From: an uncultured Veillonella sp.
GTDB lineage: Bacteria > Bacillota > Negativicutes > Veillonellales > Veillonellaceae
NCBI RefSeq assembly: GCF_905209685.1
Contig: NZ_CAJLUB010000044.1
Span: forward strand, 1-12,436
Reading direction: 5' to 3'
DNA: 12,436 bases
Position 1 is the stretch's first letter, and every line of letters starts with the position of its first letter. The translations under genes and the position numbers were made by a program. The notes under the pieces were generated by a model. The model did not search any database and was not told the DNA's origin. It saw only the letters and a list, made by a program, of their open reading frames with translations. Shown here piece by piece: positions 6,201-12,436 of this stretch.

Positions 6201-7887
6201 CATCACCGGCATATGCCACGCCCTTATCCATCTCCGAAGTAACTGCATGCAATTGACTGCCGTTGATAGCATCCGTAGAAGTAGCGGAAATACGACCTGC
6301 CGCTACATTAGTAACTGTCCGTTCCATGCCTGCCTTGCCGACACTTACAGTGGATGCCGGATTAATACCTGCAAAGTTATGTACAGCCCCGTTAATGGTT
6401 GCGGAAGGTGTCGCTACAGCTGCTGCCGTTTCAGAACCGGTCCCCAGAGCTACAGCACTTTCATTATCTACCTTTGTATTATTACCGAGAGCCACAGCAT
6501 TTTTCGCCGTCACGGAAGCATTGTTCCCGAGAACCATAGCCCCATCAGCGGAAACATTGGAGTTACTGCCCACTACATAAGAATTATCGGCCGTAATACT
6601 GTTCTTATAGCCGAATGCACCTGACATATTACCTTTAACAGTACCGTCTGTAACAGTTGTAATTTTATCCTGATCGGCACCTGCACCACTACCATTTGCT
6701 TCCGTCGTGGTCATAACAGTAGCGGAACCGATGGTATTTCCTGCACCGATAGCATACGCCTGATTACCGTAAATCGTATTCTTGGAACCAACAGCAGCAG
6801 ACTCTTTCCCGGATTTAGAACCGTCTTTCATATCTAAACCGACCTGGTTCGTATCACCGATAGAGGATGAACGATCACCGTAAGCACCAACCTGCGTACC
6901 AAGAGCAAGAGAATTTGTTCCCCAACTACGTGTCATGATACCGATGCCGGTGCTGGCTACACCTTTAGTCAAAGAGTTGATACCGATTGCTGTAGAGCCT
7001 GTACCATAGGCTTCGCTCAATGTACCGATAGCCGTAGTTGCATCACCGATAGCCGCCGTATTTGCATATTTACCTTTTACATTAATAGATGCCGAACCAA
7101 GAGTGCCGGCGAATTTATCTTCAATTTCCTTGTTAAAGCTCTTTTTAATACCGTTTCCTGCAGCCAATTGAGGCACAGCTGTTTCCAATTCAGTACGAGC
7201 CATATCGATATCATCACCGCCGATGGCAACAGATGAATTACCAATAGCTCTTGTATCTGCACCGAGAGCAAGAGACTGTGTACCATAAGTTTTTGCAGTG
7301 CTGCCGATAGCTACACCTTGCGCATATTTAGGGTTAACAGTACCGCCATCATTCTTAATTTTTACATTTGTTTCCGCAGATGCACCGATAGCCACATCAC
7401 CACGAGCACCGTAGGAAGCAGCATCCGCCCCCATAACAACAGCGCCGGATCCAGGATTACCATGATGCGTAGAAACAATACTCTTTGCGGAACGACCGAT
7501 AACGATATCCCCGTTTTCCAAAGCTTGTGCCCCTTGACCTATAGCTACTGTACTTGTCGGGATATTCGTGCCTACAGTACTTTCACCGGCTGCTTTTGCA
7601 CCGTTACCGATGGCTACACTATAATCACCAAGTGCATTAGTTATATCACCAATAGCGATACCACCATTATTTGAGGCCTGCGCTCCGATACCATTTTTAA
7701 TCGGTGCCCCCAAAGCATCCGTAGGCATCATAACGCCCGTCAACATGACGGCAAGCGCAGTAGCACCTACCATTTTAGAAAATACAACCGACAAAGAAGA
7801 ACGTTTCGTCATGTTCTTTGCCGTTTCCGCTACGACTACGTAACACCCCTTTGTACGATTCCAAATTACTTTAAAAACTCGATTCAT
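3232..7887 (-). CDS. Trimeric autotransporter adhesin (YadA/Hia type)
   Basis: Surface fibre that trimerises in the outer membrane, binds host or partner cells, and exports its own passenger. Residues 1-60 form an extended signal peptide (M-N-R-V-F-K-V-I-W-N, then a hydrophobic core) cleaved near A58-L-G-A61. A YadA-like head of A-I-G repeats runs about 66-526, followed by a neck near 527-549 (D-A-I-N-G-S-Q-L). The stalk holds three modules with G-V-V-S-[ND]-G, asparagine-core heptads (771-809), G-T-I-K-A-G repeats (983-1049) and a Gly-rich G-K-D-G tract (1161-1212). A second neck (about 1354-1373) leads to the YadA anchor barrel (about 1388-1464). Unusually, 87 residues follow the barrel. 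I chose the ATG at 7887, 8 bases after AGGAG; a TTG one codon upstream is possible. The coding strand is visibly GC-richer than its flanks. The ligand cannot be predicted. Confidence 0.95.
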   Translation of the reverse strand: MNRVFKVIWNRTKGCYVVVAETAKNMTKRSSLSVVFSKMVGATALAVMLTGVMMPTDALGAPIKNGIGAQASNNGGIAIGDITNALGDYSVAIGNGAKAAGESTVGTNIPTSTVAIGQGAQALENGDIVIGRSAKSIVSTHHGNPGSGAVVMGADAASYGARGDVAIGASAETNVKIKNDGGTVNPKYAQGVAIGSTAKTYGTQSLALGADTRAIGNSSVAIGGDDIDMARTELETAVPQLAAGNGIKKSFNKEIEDKFAGTLGSASINVKGKYANTAAIGDATTAIGTLSEAYGTGSTAIGINSLTKGVASTGIGIMTRSWGTNSLALGTQVGAYGDRSSSIGDTNQVGLDMKDGSKSGKESAAVGSKNTIYGNQAYAIGAGNTIGSATVMTTTEANGSGAGADQDKITTVTDGTVKGNMSGAFGYKNSITADNSYVVGSNSNVSADGAMVLGNNASVTAKNAVALGNNTKVDNESAVALGTGSETAAAVATPSATINGAVHNFAGINPASTVSVGKAGMERTVTNVAAGRISATSTDAINGSQLHAVTSEMDKGVAYAGDVKAASATANQFTRKFGEQTNIIGGVTDPTKLSDNNIGVVSNGTDTLNVKLAKTLTGLESVTAGSTTINNDGLTVGGKTYVTPNGINANNQKITNVADGSNPNDAVNYGQLQKAINGTAKASTVKAKDANVTVTEGTNANGGKEFTVGLGNKINVGAAHPVTVDGDTGHVTGLTNTDWNVDNPVAVSGRGATEDQLKKVNDKVNTNRSDIDKNKQDIAGNKQNINKNAGDIANNTQNINKNKQDISDINKTLEKGLNFAGDTGAVSNRKLGDTVTIKGGADAAKLSDNNIGVVSDGNGTLNVKLAKELQGLTSTTFTNGGNNTVINGDGMTINPAGGNKVSLTKDGLDNGGNKITNVADGTDPKDAVNKSQLDKATAAATTTVTAGKNIIVTPGTNADGSKNYEVGLKDQVTMGTDLTKQVAIDGNAGTIKAGDKVEIDGNKGTIKAGNVTIDGENGTIKAGDKVTIDGKDGKIAAGKVAVDGKDGYVTGLENKDWDPDNISSGRAATEDQLQKSHKTLDNKITNLGDEITKKGMDFAGNTGEFHRDLGQKVTIKGEGTENDDKYSGENIKTVAENGNVTIKMAKDLKTDSLTTDKVKVGKNGKDGVSITGPNGADGTDGKVGIAGKDGKDAVSMSGKDGVGHIGLSGKDGRNADITVDKGDPDLNGNEITRIKYRDENGKTHQMATKDDGMKYGGDTGTVIKKQLNEQVNVVGGITDANKLTSEDNLGVVSDGNNNLKVRMAKDLKGLETVTTKDADGNTTVMNSGGVTITPAGGNQVSLTKDGLDNGGNTISNVGPGVNGTDAVNVNQLKNATGGLSNAINAVAGETQRVGAHAAALSALKPIQYDPLEPTQVMAGIGNYRGETAAALGIAHYTAEDTMFHVGMSVGSHHNMVNAGVTRKFGTSDAKKAVPERYKGGPISSIYVLQDEVTALKAENARMQESLHELSSVKDDNARMQKRIDELSSVKEDNEQMKAQIALLMQQAGLTK
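3235..3495 (-). other. C-terminal coiled-coil extension beyond the adhesin barrel
   Basis: After the barrel's final strand (ending R-K-F at residue 1464) come 87 hydrophilic residues. From about 1485 they form heptads of L/V/M with many Glu, Lys, Asp and Asn, a typical coiled coil. Two 17-residue tandem repeats starting N-A-R-M-Q and containing E-L-S-S-V-K lie at residues 1499-1532 (bases 3292-3393), with a third partial copy after them. Because the barrel ends on the periplasmic side, the extension should sit in the periplasm as a trimeric coiled coil. Confidence 0.75.
3841..3900 (-). repeat. Copy A of a 60-bp repeat inside the adhesin gene
   Basis: Encodes the stalk segment with V-S-L-T-K-D-G-L-D-N-G-G-N. 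It closely matches bases 5158-5217, with about 52 of 60 positions the same by eye. The copies are 1317 bases apart, exactly 439 codons, and in the same orientation and frame. Confidence 0.8.
4252..4407 (-). other. Gly-rich G-K-D-G tract in the adhesin stalk
   Basis: Residues about 1161-1212 repeat short units such as G-K-D-G, G-A-D-G and G-P-N-G, with stretches of Gly every third residue that recall collagen but are interrupted. It lies between a coiled-coil section and the last stalk module and may form an extended or triple-stranded segment. Confidence 0.6.
4740..4941 (-). repeat. G-T-I-K-A-G tandem repeats in the adhesin stalk
   Basis: About five imperfect copies of a 13-16 residue unit, of the form G-[TK]-I-[KA]-A-G-x-V-x-[IV]-D-G, run through residues about 983-1049. 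The alternating pattern of Gly and hydrophobic residues suggests a beta-structured stalk segment. The repeats also make this DNA prone to copy-number change. Confidence 0.65.
5158..5217 (-). repeat. Copy B of a 60-bp repeat inside the adhesin gene
   Basis: Partner of the copy at 3841-3900, encoding the same stalk motif in an earlier module. Part of the module duplication that built the stalk. Confidence 0.8.
5461..5577 (-). other. Asparagine-core (N@d) coiled-coil heptads in the adhesin stalk
   Basis: Residues 771-809 follow I-x-x-N-x-x-x in five consecutive heptads (I-D-K-N, I-A-G-N, I-N-K-N, I-A-N-N-T-Q-N, I-N-K-N), then I-S-D-I. Ile falls at core position a and Asn at core position d. This is the N@d pattern known in trimeric autotransporter stalks, where the asparagines coordinate anions inside the trimer core. 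Confidence 0.75.
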
Positions 7888-7913
7888 CAATCTTACTCCT
7901 ATAAATTAAACTA

Positions 7914-7941
7914 ACTATATCCACTTACATAAAAATTTCAA
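7914..7941 (-). promoter_or_regulatory. Candidate promoter of the adhesin gene
   Basis: The minus strand shows TTGAAA (complement of 7936-7941), a 16-base spacer and TATAGT (complement of 7914-7919). The predicted start leaves a leader of about 20 bases before the ATG at 7887, containing AGGAG (complement of 7896-7900). A weaker upstream alternative is TTTACT with TATTTT, over the inverted repeat at 7997-8015. Confidence 0.6.
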
Positions 7942-8223
7942 TAACCAAACTGAGACTATATCGATTTTCTCAAAATTATATAACTAAAATACCACATTTT
8001 ACTGTATAAGTAAAATTTTTTTCATTTTATTTTCACATAATTATGCGTTCAAATTATCAATTTTTCGATATACAAAAAATATCGAGGCACCGTCACTCGA
8101 ACAGTCCTCGATATTCTTATATATACTATTAAATTATTCTATTGAAAAGAATATTCATCATTTAATACTTTTGTAGTAGCGATAGAAGAATATATTAACT
8201 ATTACAACAATAGAAGGATCCAG
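7942..8223. other. Gene-free region upstream of the adhesin
   Basis: No supported reading frame. The region is very AT-rich. It contains the inverted repeat TTTTACTgtataAGTAAAA at 7997-8015, a possible operator about 60 bases upstream of the adhesin promoter. It also holds a run of seven T at 8016-8022 and the larger hairpin at 8078-8115. Confidence 0.5.
8072..8115 (-). ncRNA. Terminator-like hairpin, possible small RNA end
   Basis: A perfect 10-bp stem (AATATCGAGG at 8078-8087, complement at 8106-8115) encloses an 18-base loop. On the minus strand it ends in six T. No gene needs a terminator here: the ClC terminator lies 120 bases upstream and the adhesin starts about 185 bases downstream. 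A weak -10-like TATATA lies just upstream on the minus strand (8120-8125) without a good -35. It may be the end of a short RNA, a backup terminator or an insulator. Confidence 0.35.
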
Positions 8224-8270
8224 AAAAAAACAAAATGGATGCCCCCTGTAAAATACAGGGAAGCATCCAT
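8224..8270 (-). terminator. Rho-independent terminator of the nrdD-nrdG-ClC block
   Basis: A long stem, ATGGATGC (8235-8242) with GCATCCAT (8263-8270) and CCCTGTA (8244-8250) with TACAGGG (8254-8260), has a 3-base loop and a small internal bulge. On the minus strand it is followed by TTTTGTTTTTTT. It begins 12 bases after the ClC stop codon. Confidence 0.9.
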
Positions 8271-8282
8271 GTGTTTAGATTA

Positions 8283-9521
8283 CTATTTATCACTCTTTAG
8301 TTTTGACTGAATAATCTGCTCTACCATAAGCGCTGTACCCATAGTTAACGCTATAGGGAACAACATTTCTACAGAAAATCTTGAAAGCTCAAGCATAAAT
8401 ACACATGAGGTCATAGGCATTTTTTGTGCGAGTCCTAAAAATGCTACGGCACCGATAAAGGCAGCCATCCCCAATGATATAGGCGCTACAGCAATAGACC
8501 AAAGAGTCCCAAATACTATGGCTAGCGTACTCCCCAACATCATAGATGGAGTAATACGACCACCATAAGCACCTGCCGCTAATGCAAGTAGTACTGCTAT
8601 CCACTTAGAACCAAATAAACCCAATGCATAGGTCCAAGTAATATCATTGGTAAAGGTCAATTCATTCCCAGCTTTACCGTTCCCAAGTATTTCAGGAAAA
8701 TACATAGCTAACGCACCAATAAGTGTAAAGGCTACGATAGATATGGGGATCATAACAGGACTGCTACGATGAATAGCCGGTAACTTACTTTGTGTAATAT
8801 TAAATAAAACTACACCTAAGGCAACAATAGCACCCAAGGCAATGGAGAATTCAACATAATGACTACCCAAGCTAGGTTGAGCCATTGTATATTGAATAAC
8901 ATCCCCTACACCTGCCTGTCTCGTTACAAAGGTTGCTAATCCACAGCATATAAGAGCAGCACTCATAGCGCGTATATTCCATGTAAGAAGCAATGTTTCC
9001 AACGTAAAAATCGCTGCCGATAAAGGTGAATTATAAACGGCCGCAAGACCAGCACCTGCTGCACAAGCAATCAATAATTGGCGATCTTCTTGTTTTATGT
9101 CAAAGTGCTTAACTAAAAAAGTTGTAATCCCCGCACTTGCTTCACGAGGGGCTACTTCTCGCCCTAAAGGTGAACCTATAGCTACCGTAATAATTTGTAA
9201 GGTTGCATGTAAAACAGTAGTAATAGGATTCATATCCATCTTACCATATACAGCCGTTTTAATATCTACAACACCTTTACCATATCGGTGAATAAGTACC
9301 CAACCGACACCGCCTATAAGACCGCAAATAATCAGTGGTATCAATCGCTCTACTGGAGATACACGAGCTACAGCAGCGCCAAAACTCATATGATCAGCAG
9401 CAGAATAATGATATACAAAGTGCTGAATACCATGTAATAAATGTGTATAAGAAGCCCCTACCAATCCCGCTATAAATCCAACGATAATTATGAGGCCTAT
9501 TAAACGTTTATCAAATGCCAT
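8283..9521 (-). CDS. Divergent ClC-family anion channel/transporter
   Basis: Inner-membrane protein of the voltage-gated chloride channel family, expected to be a homodimer with one pore per subunit. The 412 residues carry about ten or more hydrophobic segments and no CBS domains. G-R-E at 120-122 places Glu122 at the gating glutamate, and S-P-L-S-A-A-I-F-T-L-E (165-175) matches a conserved ClC segment. Other signature positions differ: the G-S-G-I-P motif reads G-K-G-V-V (81-85), G-R-E-G-P reads G-R-E-V-A-P, and G-x-F-x-P reads G-R-I-T-P (321-325). By my alignment from memory the internal proton glutamate of E. coli ClC is Thr176, and the C-terminal pore tyrosine is absent. The transported ion and mechanism are therefore uncertain. 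The gene starts 2 bases after nrdG stops, and its GGAG site lies over the nrdG end, suggesting translational coupling. Confidence 0.85.
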   Translation of the reverse strand: MAFDKRLIGLIIIVGFIAGLVGASYTHLLHGIQHFVYHYSAADHMSFGAAVARVSPVERLIPLIICGLIGGVGWVLIHRYGKGVVDIKTAVYGKMDMNPITTVLHATLQIITVAIGSPLGREVAPREASAGITTFLVKHFDIKQEDRQLLIACAAGAGLAAVYNSPLSAAIFTLETLLLTWNIRAMSAALICCGLATFVTRQAGVGDVIQYTMAQPSLGSHYVEFSIALGAIVALGVVLFNITQSKLPAIHRSSPVMIPISIVAFTLIGALAMYFPEILGNGKAGNELTFTNDITWTYALGLFGSKWIAVLLALAAGAYGGRITPSMMLGSTLAIVFGTLWSIAVAPISLGMAAFIGAVAFLGLAQKMPMTSCVFMLELSRFSVEMLFPIALTMGTALMVEQIIQSKLKSDK

Positions 9522-9523
9522 AC

Positions 9524-10021
9524 TTACTCCATTGCTAATACGACTTCGCCTATTTCTAATGTTTTCTTAACATCTATAATACGTTGATTAGATGATCCTC
9601 TAAATCGCAATGCGGGATCTTTGAGTTCATCTACAAAGCGACCATCTACGAGAATATCAATTTCATGTAATAAAGCGCTTCTCAACTCATCTTCTAAGAT
9701 ATCATCTATTGTATAACCTGAATAGGCCCAAATTTTCTTTTCTGGTACCGCCGCACGAACTGCCCGCACCACCGGCAATAAACCTTGTACATTTTGGAAC
9801 GGTTCCCCACCTAACAAGGTTAAACCTGAGCATGTTGGACTTTTCACATAGGATACAACTAAATCAGTTTCAGATTGAGTCCACTCCTTACCGGCATTAA
9901 AATTCTGGTATTCTTCATTAAAACAGTTATAGCAACAATGTGTACAACCAGTTACGAATATAGATGTACGAATACCTTCCCCATTGGCAATATCATATTG
10001 TCTTATTTGCCCATATCTCAT
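9524..10021 (-). CDS. nrdG: Anaerobic ribonucleotide reductase activating protein
   Basis: Radical SAM enzyme that cuts S-adenosylmethionine and installs the glycyl radical on NrdD; cytoplasmic. In the 165-residue product, C26-x3-C30-x2-C33 (T-G-C-T-H-C-C-Y-N-C) binds the 4Fe-4S cluster. G-G-E-P-F at 71-75 is the SAM amino-group motif, and W-A-Y-S-G-Y-T at 98-104 and the D-G-R-F-V to G-S-S-N-Q-R segment (127-147) are typical of NrdG. Length is normal for the family (about 155-175). I chose the ATG at 10021 because GGAGG lies 5 bases before it (complement of 10027-10031) and M-R-Y-G begins the conserved core; a longer frame from 10048 has no comparable site. It follows nrdD by 137 bases, with a hairpin between. 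Confidence 0.95.
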   Translation of the reverse strand: MRYGQIRQYDIANGEGIRTSIFVTGCTHCCYNCFNEEYQNFNAGKEWTQSETDLVVSYVKSPTCSGLTLLGGEPFQNVQGLLPVVRAVRAAVPEKKIWAYSGYTIDDILEDELRSALLHEIDILVDGRFVDELKDPALRFRGSSNQRIIDVKKTLEIGEVVLAME

Positions 10022-10094
10022 AATTACCTCCATAATAGTGATTATCAACTTTGATTAACACCATATAGATATATTTCTATTTCTTACAAACGCA

Positions 10095-10125
10095 GTAAAA
10101 GCTGTGCCTTAAGCACAGCTTTTAC
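10095..10125 (-). terminator. Hairpin between nrdD and nrdG (partial terminator)
   Basis: A perfect 13-bp inverted repeat (GTAAAAGCTGTGC at 10095-10107, complement at 10113-10125) has a 5-base loop. On the minus strand only four T occur, inside the stem, so termination may be partial, allowing more NrdD than NrdG to be made. A weak separate promoter for nrdG (TTTGTA, 17 bases, TATATG; complement of 10062-10090) lies just downstream and is uncertain. Confidence 0.6.
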
Positions 10126-10158
10126 CATGTATTTATAGAAACTATAATTCTAATAATT

Positions 10159-12309
10159 TTAAATGTGCATTACACGATCTTTGATTTCTTTCGTACGCCC
10201 TTCATTCCAGAAATTTTCACCTAGGTAACCACATGTACGACGAATTACAGTTAATTTATCGCGGTTTGTATTGTGGCAACGTGGGCATTCCCATTCATTA
10301 TTCTCGTTTACCTTAATTTCACCATCAAAACCACATTCGTGACAATAGTCAGACTTGGTATTGAATTCAGCATAAGAAATATGATCATAAATATATTGAA
10401 TCATAGTCAAAACAGCTGGGATATTATTAGTCATATTCGGAATTTCCGCATAGGAAATACAACCGCCAGTCGATTTCTTTTGGAATTCAGATTCAAAATT
10501 AAACTTATCAAATACATTGATTTCTTCACGAACATTAACGTGATAGCTATTAGTATAATATCCTTTATCGGTGATATCTTCAATTACACCAAAGCGAGCA
10601 CGATCTAGAGAAGAGAATCGATTTGTTAAGCTTTCAGCAGGTGTACCATATAAACCAAAGCCAAGATTATGTTTATCATGCCATAGATTGATAGCATCAT
10701 TTAAACGATCCATAATTTTCATGGCGAATACACGACCTTTTTCACCTGTGTTAGACTCACCAGTAATCAATCGAGTTGCTTCATAAATACCGATGTAGCC
10801 AAGAGAAATCGTTGCATAACCACCAGTAAGGAAGCGAGCGATTTTTTCTCCTTTTTTTAGGCGCGCAATAGCACCGTGTTGCCAATGAATTGGCGATACA
10901 TCACTCACTACATCCTTTAATAAGTTGTAACGTAATAGTAATGCTTTTTCAGCTAATTCAAGACGTTTATCTAAAATTTCAAAGAATCTTTCTTCACTAC
11001 CGCGAGCTAAGATGCCAATTTGAGGTAAGTTCAAACTTACAACGCCCATATTAAAGCGACCATCAAATTTATAGTTCCCCTTTTCATCCTTCCAAGGAGA
11101 TAAGAAAGAACGACATCCCATTGGGCTAAATACATTACCTTCATAGTTTTCCTTCATCTTCTTAGCGGAAATGTAATCTGGATACATGCGTTTAGCCGTA
11201 CATTGTGCAGCAAGTTCAGTTAAATAGTAATATGGACTATCAGGCGTTACATTATGTTCATCAAGAACATAAATCAATTTAGGGAATGCTGGCGTAATAT
11301 ATACATCAGCTTCATTTTTTACACCCTTAATACGTTGGCGCAAGATCTCTTCTGTAATAAGAGCAGCCTCTTTAGCGTATTCATAATCAGGTTTAAAATA
11401 CATGAACAATGTAACAAATGGAGATTGACCATTTGTAGTCATCAATGTATTGATTTGATATTGGATAGTTTGGATGCCATCCTTAACCTCTTTACGCGTA
11501 CGTTTCCACGCAATTTCACGGGCTTTTTCCATATTTGGTTCCATCCCGTAAATCTCAACTTGTTCTTCAATAACATTGTTAAGGATTTTTTCGTAAGATT
11601 TACGTACGAATGGCGCCAAAATGCGATCGATACCATTAATACTTTGACCGCCGTATTGACCAGATGCAACTTGGGCAATAATTTGCGTTGTTACTGTACA
11701 TGCAACTTGGAAGGATTTAGGTGTATCAATTTTCTTACCATTGATAACCGTACCATTTGTTAGCATATCTTCCAAATTGATCAAGCAACAGTTAAACATA
11801 GGTTGGATAATGTAATCCATATCATGGAAATGGATAGCACCACTATCATGGGCTTCTAAAATATCTGTAGGAATTAATTTACGGCGAGCGATATCCTTAG
11901 ATACTTCACCAGCGATTAAATCACGTTGTGTAGATACAATGGCAGCATCCTTATTAGAATTTTCATCGAGAACGCTGACATTACTGCGATCTAATAAACC
12001 GATTACATCATCATCAGTAGTATTTTGACGACGTTTAAAAGCTTGAACAGCTTTGTAACCTTCATAGGCACGTGCCGTTGCAGGATTATGATACTCAATC
12101 AACTTATAATACACTTGATCTTCAATAGCATAAATTGTCATGTCTTTTTGGAGCTTTGTAGCATATTCTTCAATTTCATCAGCAATACGCTGTGCCAACC
12201 CCTCTTCGTACAACCCTGTACTACTATGCTCAGCTTTTTCTATAGCCAAAGCAATTTTGTTTTTGTCGAAAGGTACCTTTGTACCATCCCGTTTAATGAC
12301 CTGCAACAT
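10159..12309 (-). CDS. nrdD: Anaerobic (class III) ribonucleoside-triphosphate reductase
   Basis: Large catalytic subunit that reduces ribonucleoside triphosphates to deoxy forms without oxygen, using a glycyl radical made by NrdG; cytoplasmic homodimer. The 716-residue length is normal (about 700-730). An N-terminal ATP cone begins V-I-K-R-D-G-T and runs to about residue 95, implying allosteric control of activity by ATP and dATP. The catalytic barrel includes F-N-C-C (172-175) and P-M-G-C-R-S-F, a segment likely to carry the thiyl-radical cysteine. A zinc-binding pair lies at C656-x2-C659 and C675-x2-C678. The C terminus has R-R-T-C-G-Y-L-G with Gly694 at the radical position of the glycyl-radical signature. 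GGGGAGG lies 8 bases before the ATG. It is the first gene of the nrdD-nrdG-ClC block. Confidence 0.97.
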   Translation of the reverse strand: MLQVIKRDGTKVPFDKNKIALAIEKAEHSSTGLYEEGLAQRIADEIEEYATKLQKDMTIYAIEDQVYYKLIEYHNPATARAYEGYKAVQAFKRRQNTTDDDVIGLLDRSNVSVLDENSNKDAAIVSTQRDLIAGEVSKDIARRKLIPTDILEAHDSGAIHFHDMDYIIQPMFNCCLINLEDMLTNGTVINGKKIDTPKSFQVACTVTTQIIAQVASGQYGGQSINGIDRILAPFVRKSYEKILNNVIEEQVEIYGMEPNMEKAREIAWKRTRKEVKDGIQTIQYQINTLMTTNGQSPFVTLFMYFKPDYEYAKEAALITEEILRQRIKGVKNEADVYITPAFPKLIYVLDEHNVTPDSPYYYLTELAAQCTAKRMYPDYISAKKMKENYEGNVFSPMGCRSFLSPWKDEKGNYKFDGRFNMGVVSLNLPQIGILARGSEERFFEILDKRLELAEKALLLRYNLLKDVVSDVSPIHWQHGAIARLKKGEKIARFLTGGYATISLGYIGIYEATRLITGESNTGEKGRVFAMKIMDRLNDAINLWHDKHNLGFGLYGTPAESLTNRFSSLDRARFGVIEDITDKGYYTNSYHVNVREEINVFDKFNFESEFQKKSTGGCISYAEIPNMTNNIPAVLTMIQYIYDHISYAEFNTKSDYCHECGFDGEIKVNENNEWECPRCHNTNRDKLTVIRRTCGYLGENFWNEGRTKEIKDRVMHI

Positions 12310-12361
12310 ATTGGCAACCTCCCCATTTTGTTACCGCTGAAATATATGTTATGACAAAGAA

Positions 12362-12385
12362 AAAAGTATGGTATACCATACTTTT
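12362..12385. promoter_or_regulatory. 24-bp perfect palindrome upstream of nrdD
   Basis: AAAAGTATGGTA followed directly by its exact reverse complement. On the minus strand it ends in TTTTTT, so it could terminate an upstream gene outside the window. However, a possible nrdD promoter (TTTACG, 16 bases, TATAAA; complement of 12383-12410) would start transcription inside it, which would fit a repressor operator. It does not match the NrdR box consensus as I know it. Confidence 0.55.
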
Positions 12386-12410
12386 ATAAATTTATATGTA
12401 AAAACGTAAA
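12383..12410 (-). promoter_or_regulatory. Candidate promoter of the nrdD block
   Basis: The minus strand shows TTTACG (complement of 12405-12410), a 16-base spacer and TATAAA (complement of 12383-12388). The predicted start near 12376 leaves a leader of about 65 bases. The -10 overlaps the edge of the 24-bp palindrome. The hexamers are only moderately close to consensus. Confidence 0.4.
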
Positions 12411-12436
12411 GAATTATTAGTAAACTCTCTATTTTT

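Noticed and set aside
3328..7674. Many plus-strand reading frames inside the adhesin gene
   Set aside because: They are antisense shadows of repetitive, GC-richer adhesin DNA; their low-complexity Pro/Ser/Leu composition mirrors the Gly/Lys/Asp repeats on the other strand.
3232..7887. CRISPR-like or satellite repeats
   Set aside because: The repeats are in-frame, degenerate protein modules without uniform spacers.
7888..7890. TTG start one codon upstream of the adhesin ATG
   Set aside because: The ATG starts the usual extended signal peptide pattern (M-N-R-V-F-K-V-I-W) with acceptable spacing from AGGAG. The TTG cannot be fully excluded.
10022..10048. Longer start for nrdG, adding nine residues (MIITIMEVI)
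   Set aside because: The ribosome binding site GGAGG lies inside this stretch and serves the ATG at 10021, where family similarity begins.
10273..12354. Plus-strand reading frames opposite nrdD
   Set aside because: They lack ribosome binding sites and sit opposite a fully conserved enzyme gene.
12362..12385. NrdR box upstream of nrdD
   Set aside because: The palindrome does not match the NrdR consensus (ACACTATATATAGTGT type), and no tandem pair of boxes was seen.

Overview
The window looks like chromosome from a Veillonella-type bacterium (Negativicutes, the diderm Firmicutes). It is AT-rich with strong GGAGG-type ribosome binding sites and Firmicute-style metabolic genes (FabK-type enoyl reductase, class III ribonucleotide reductase). 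It also encodes a huge trimeric autotransporter adhesin with an extended signal peptide and a YadA-type outer-membrane anchor, which requires an outer membrane. The genus is inferred from this combination; no database search was possible.

Layout. Bases 1-40 hold the first codons of a minus-strand gene leaving the window, behind a consensus promoter (62-90). A minus-strand gene for a very short rubredoxin follows (142-276), with its own terminator and promoter. A gene-free AT-rich stretch (about 381-800) leads to a plus-strand pair: a FabK-like enoyl-ACP reductase (824-1777) and a gamma-class carbonic anhydrase-like protein (1795-2343), closed by a terminator. The next block is on the minus strand: the 1551-residue adhesin (3232-7887) and, 87 bases downstream, a small exported protein of unknown function (2575-3144), with hairpins between and after them. 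A gap of about 395 bases holds the adhesin promoter, an unexplained hairpin, and the terminator of the last block. That block, also minus strand, is nrdD (10159-12309), nrdG (9524-10021) and a divergent ClC-family anion transporter (8283-9521) starting 2 bases after nrdG stops.

How the parts fit. NrdD and NrdG together form the anaerobic ribonucleotide reductase and its activating enzyme. The ClC gene appears translationally coupled to them. The adhesin and the exported protein probably form one surface or envelope locus. FabK and the carbonic anhydrase-like protein share an operon whose promoter carries a palindrome.

There is no CRISPR array, integrase or insertion sequence. The most interesting points are the coiled-coil tail after the adhesin's membrane anchor, a run of asparagine-core heptads in its stalk, loss of several canonical ion-pathway residues in the ClC protein, the in-frame stop followed by 25 open codons in the exported-protein gene, the hairpin at 8078-8115, and several perfect palindromes at promoters.
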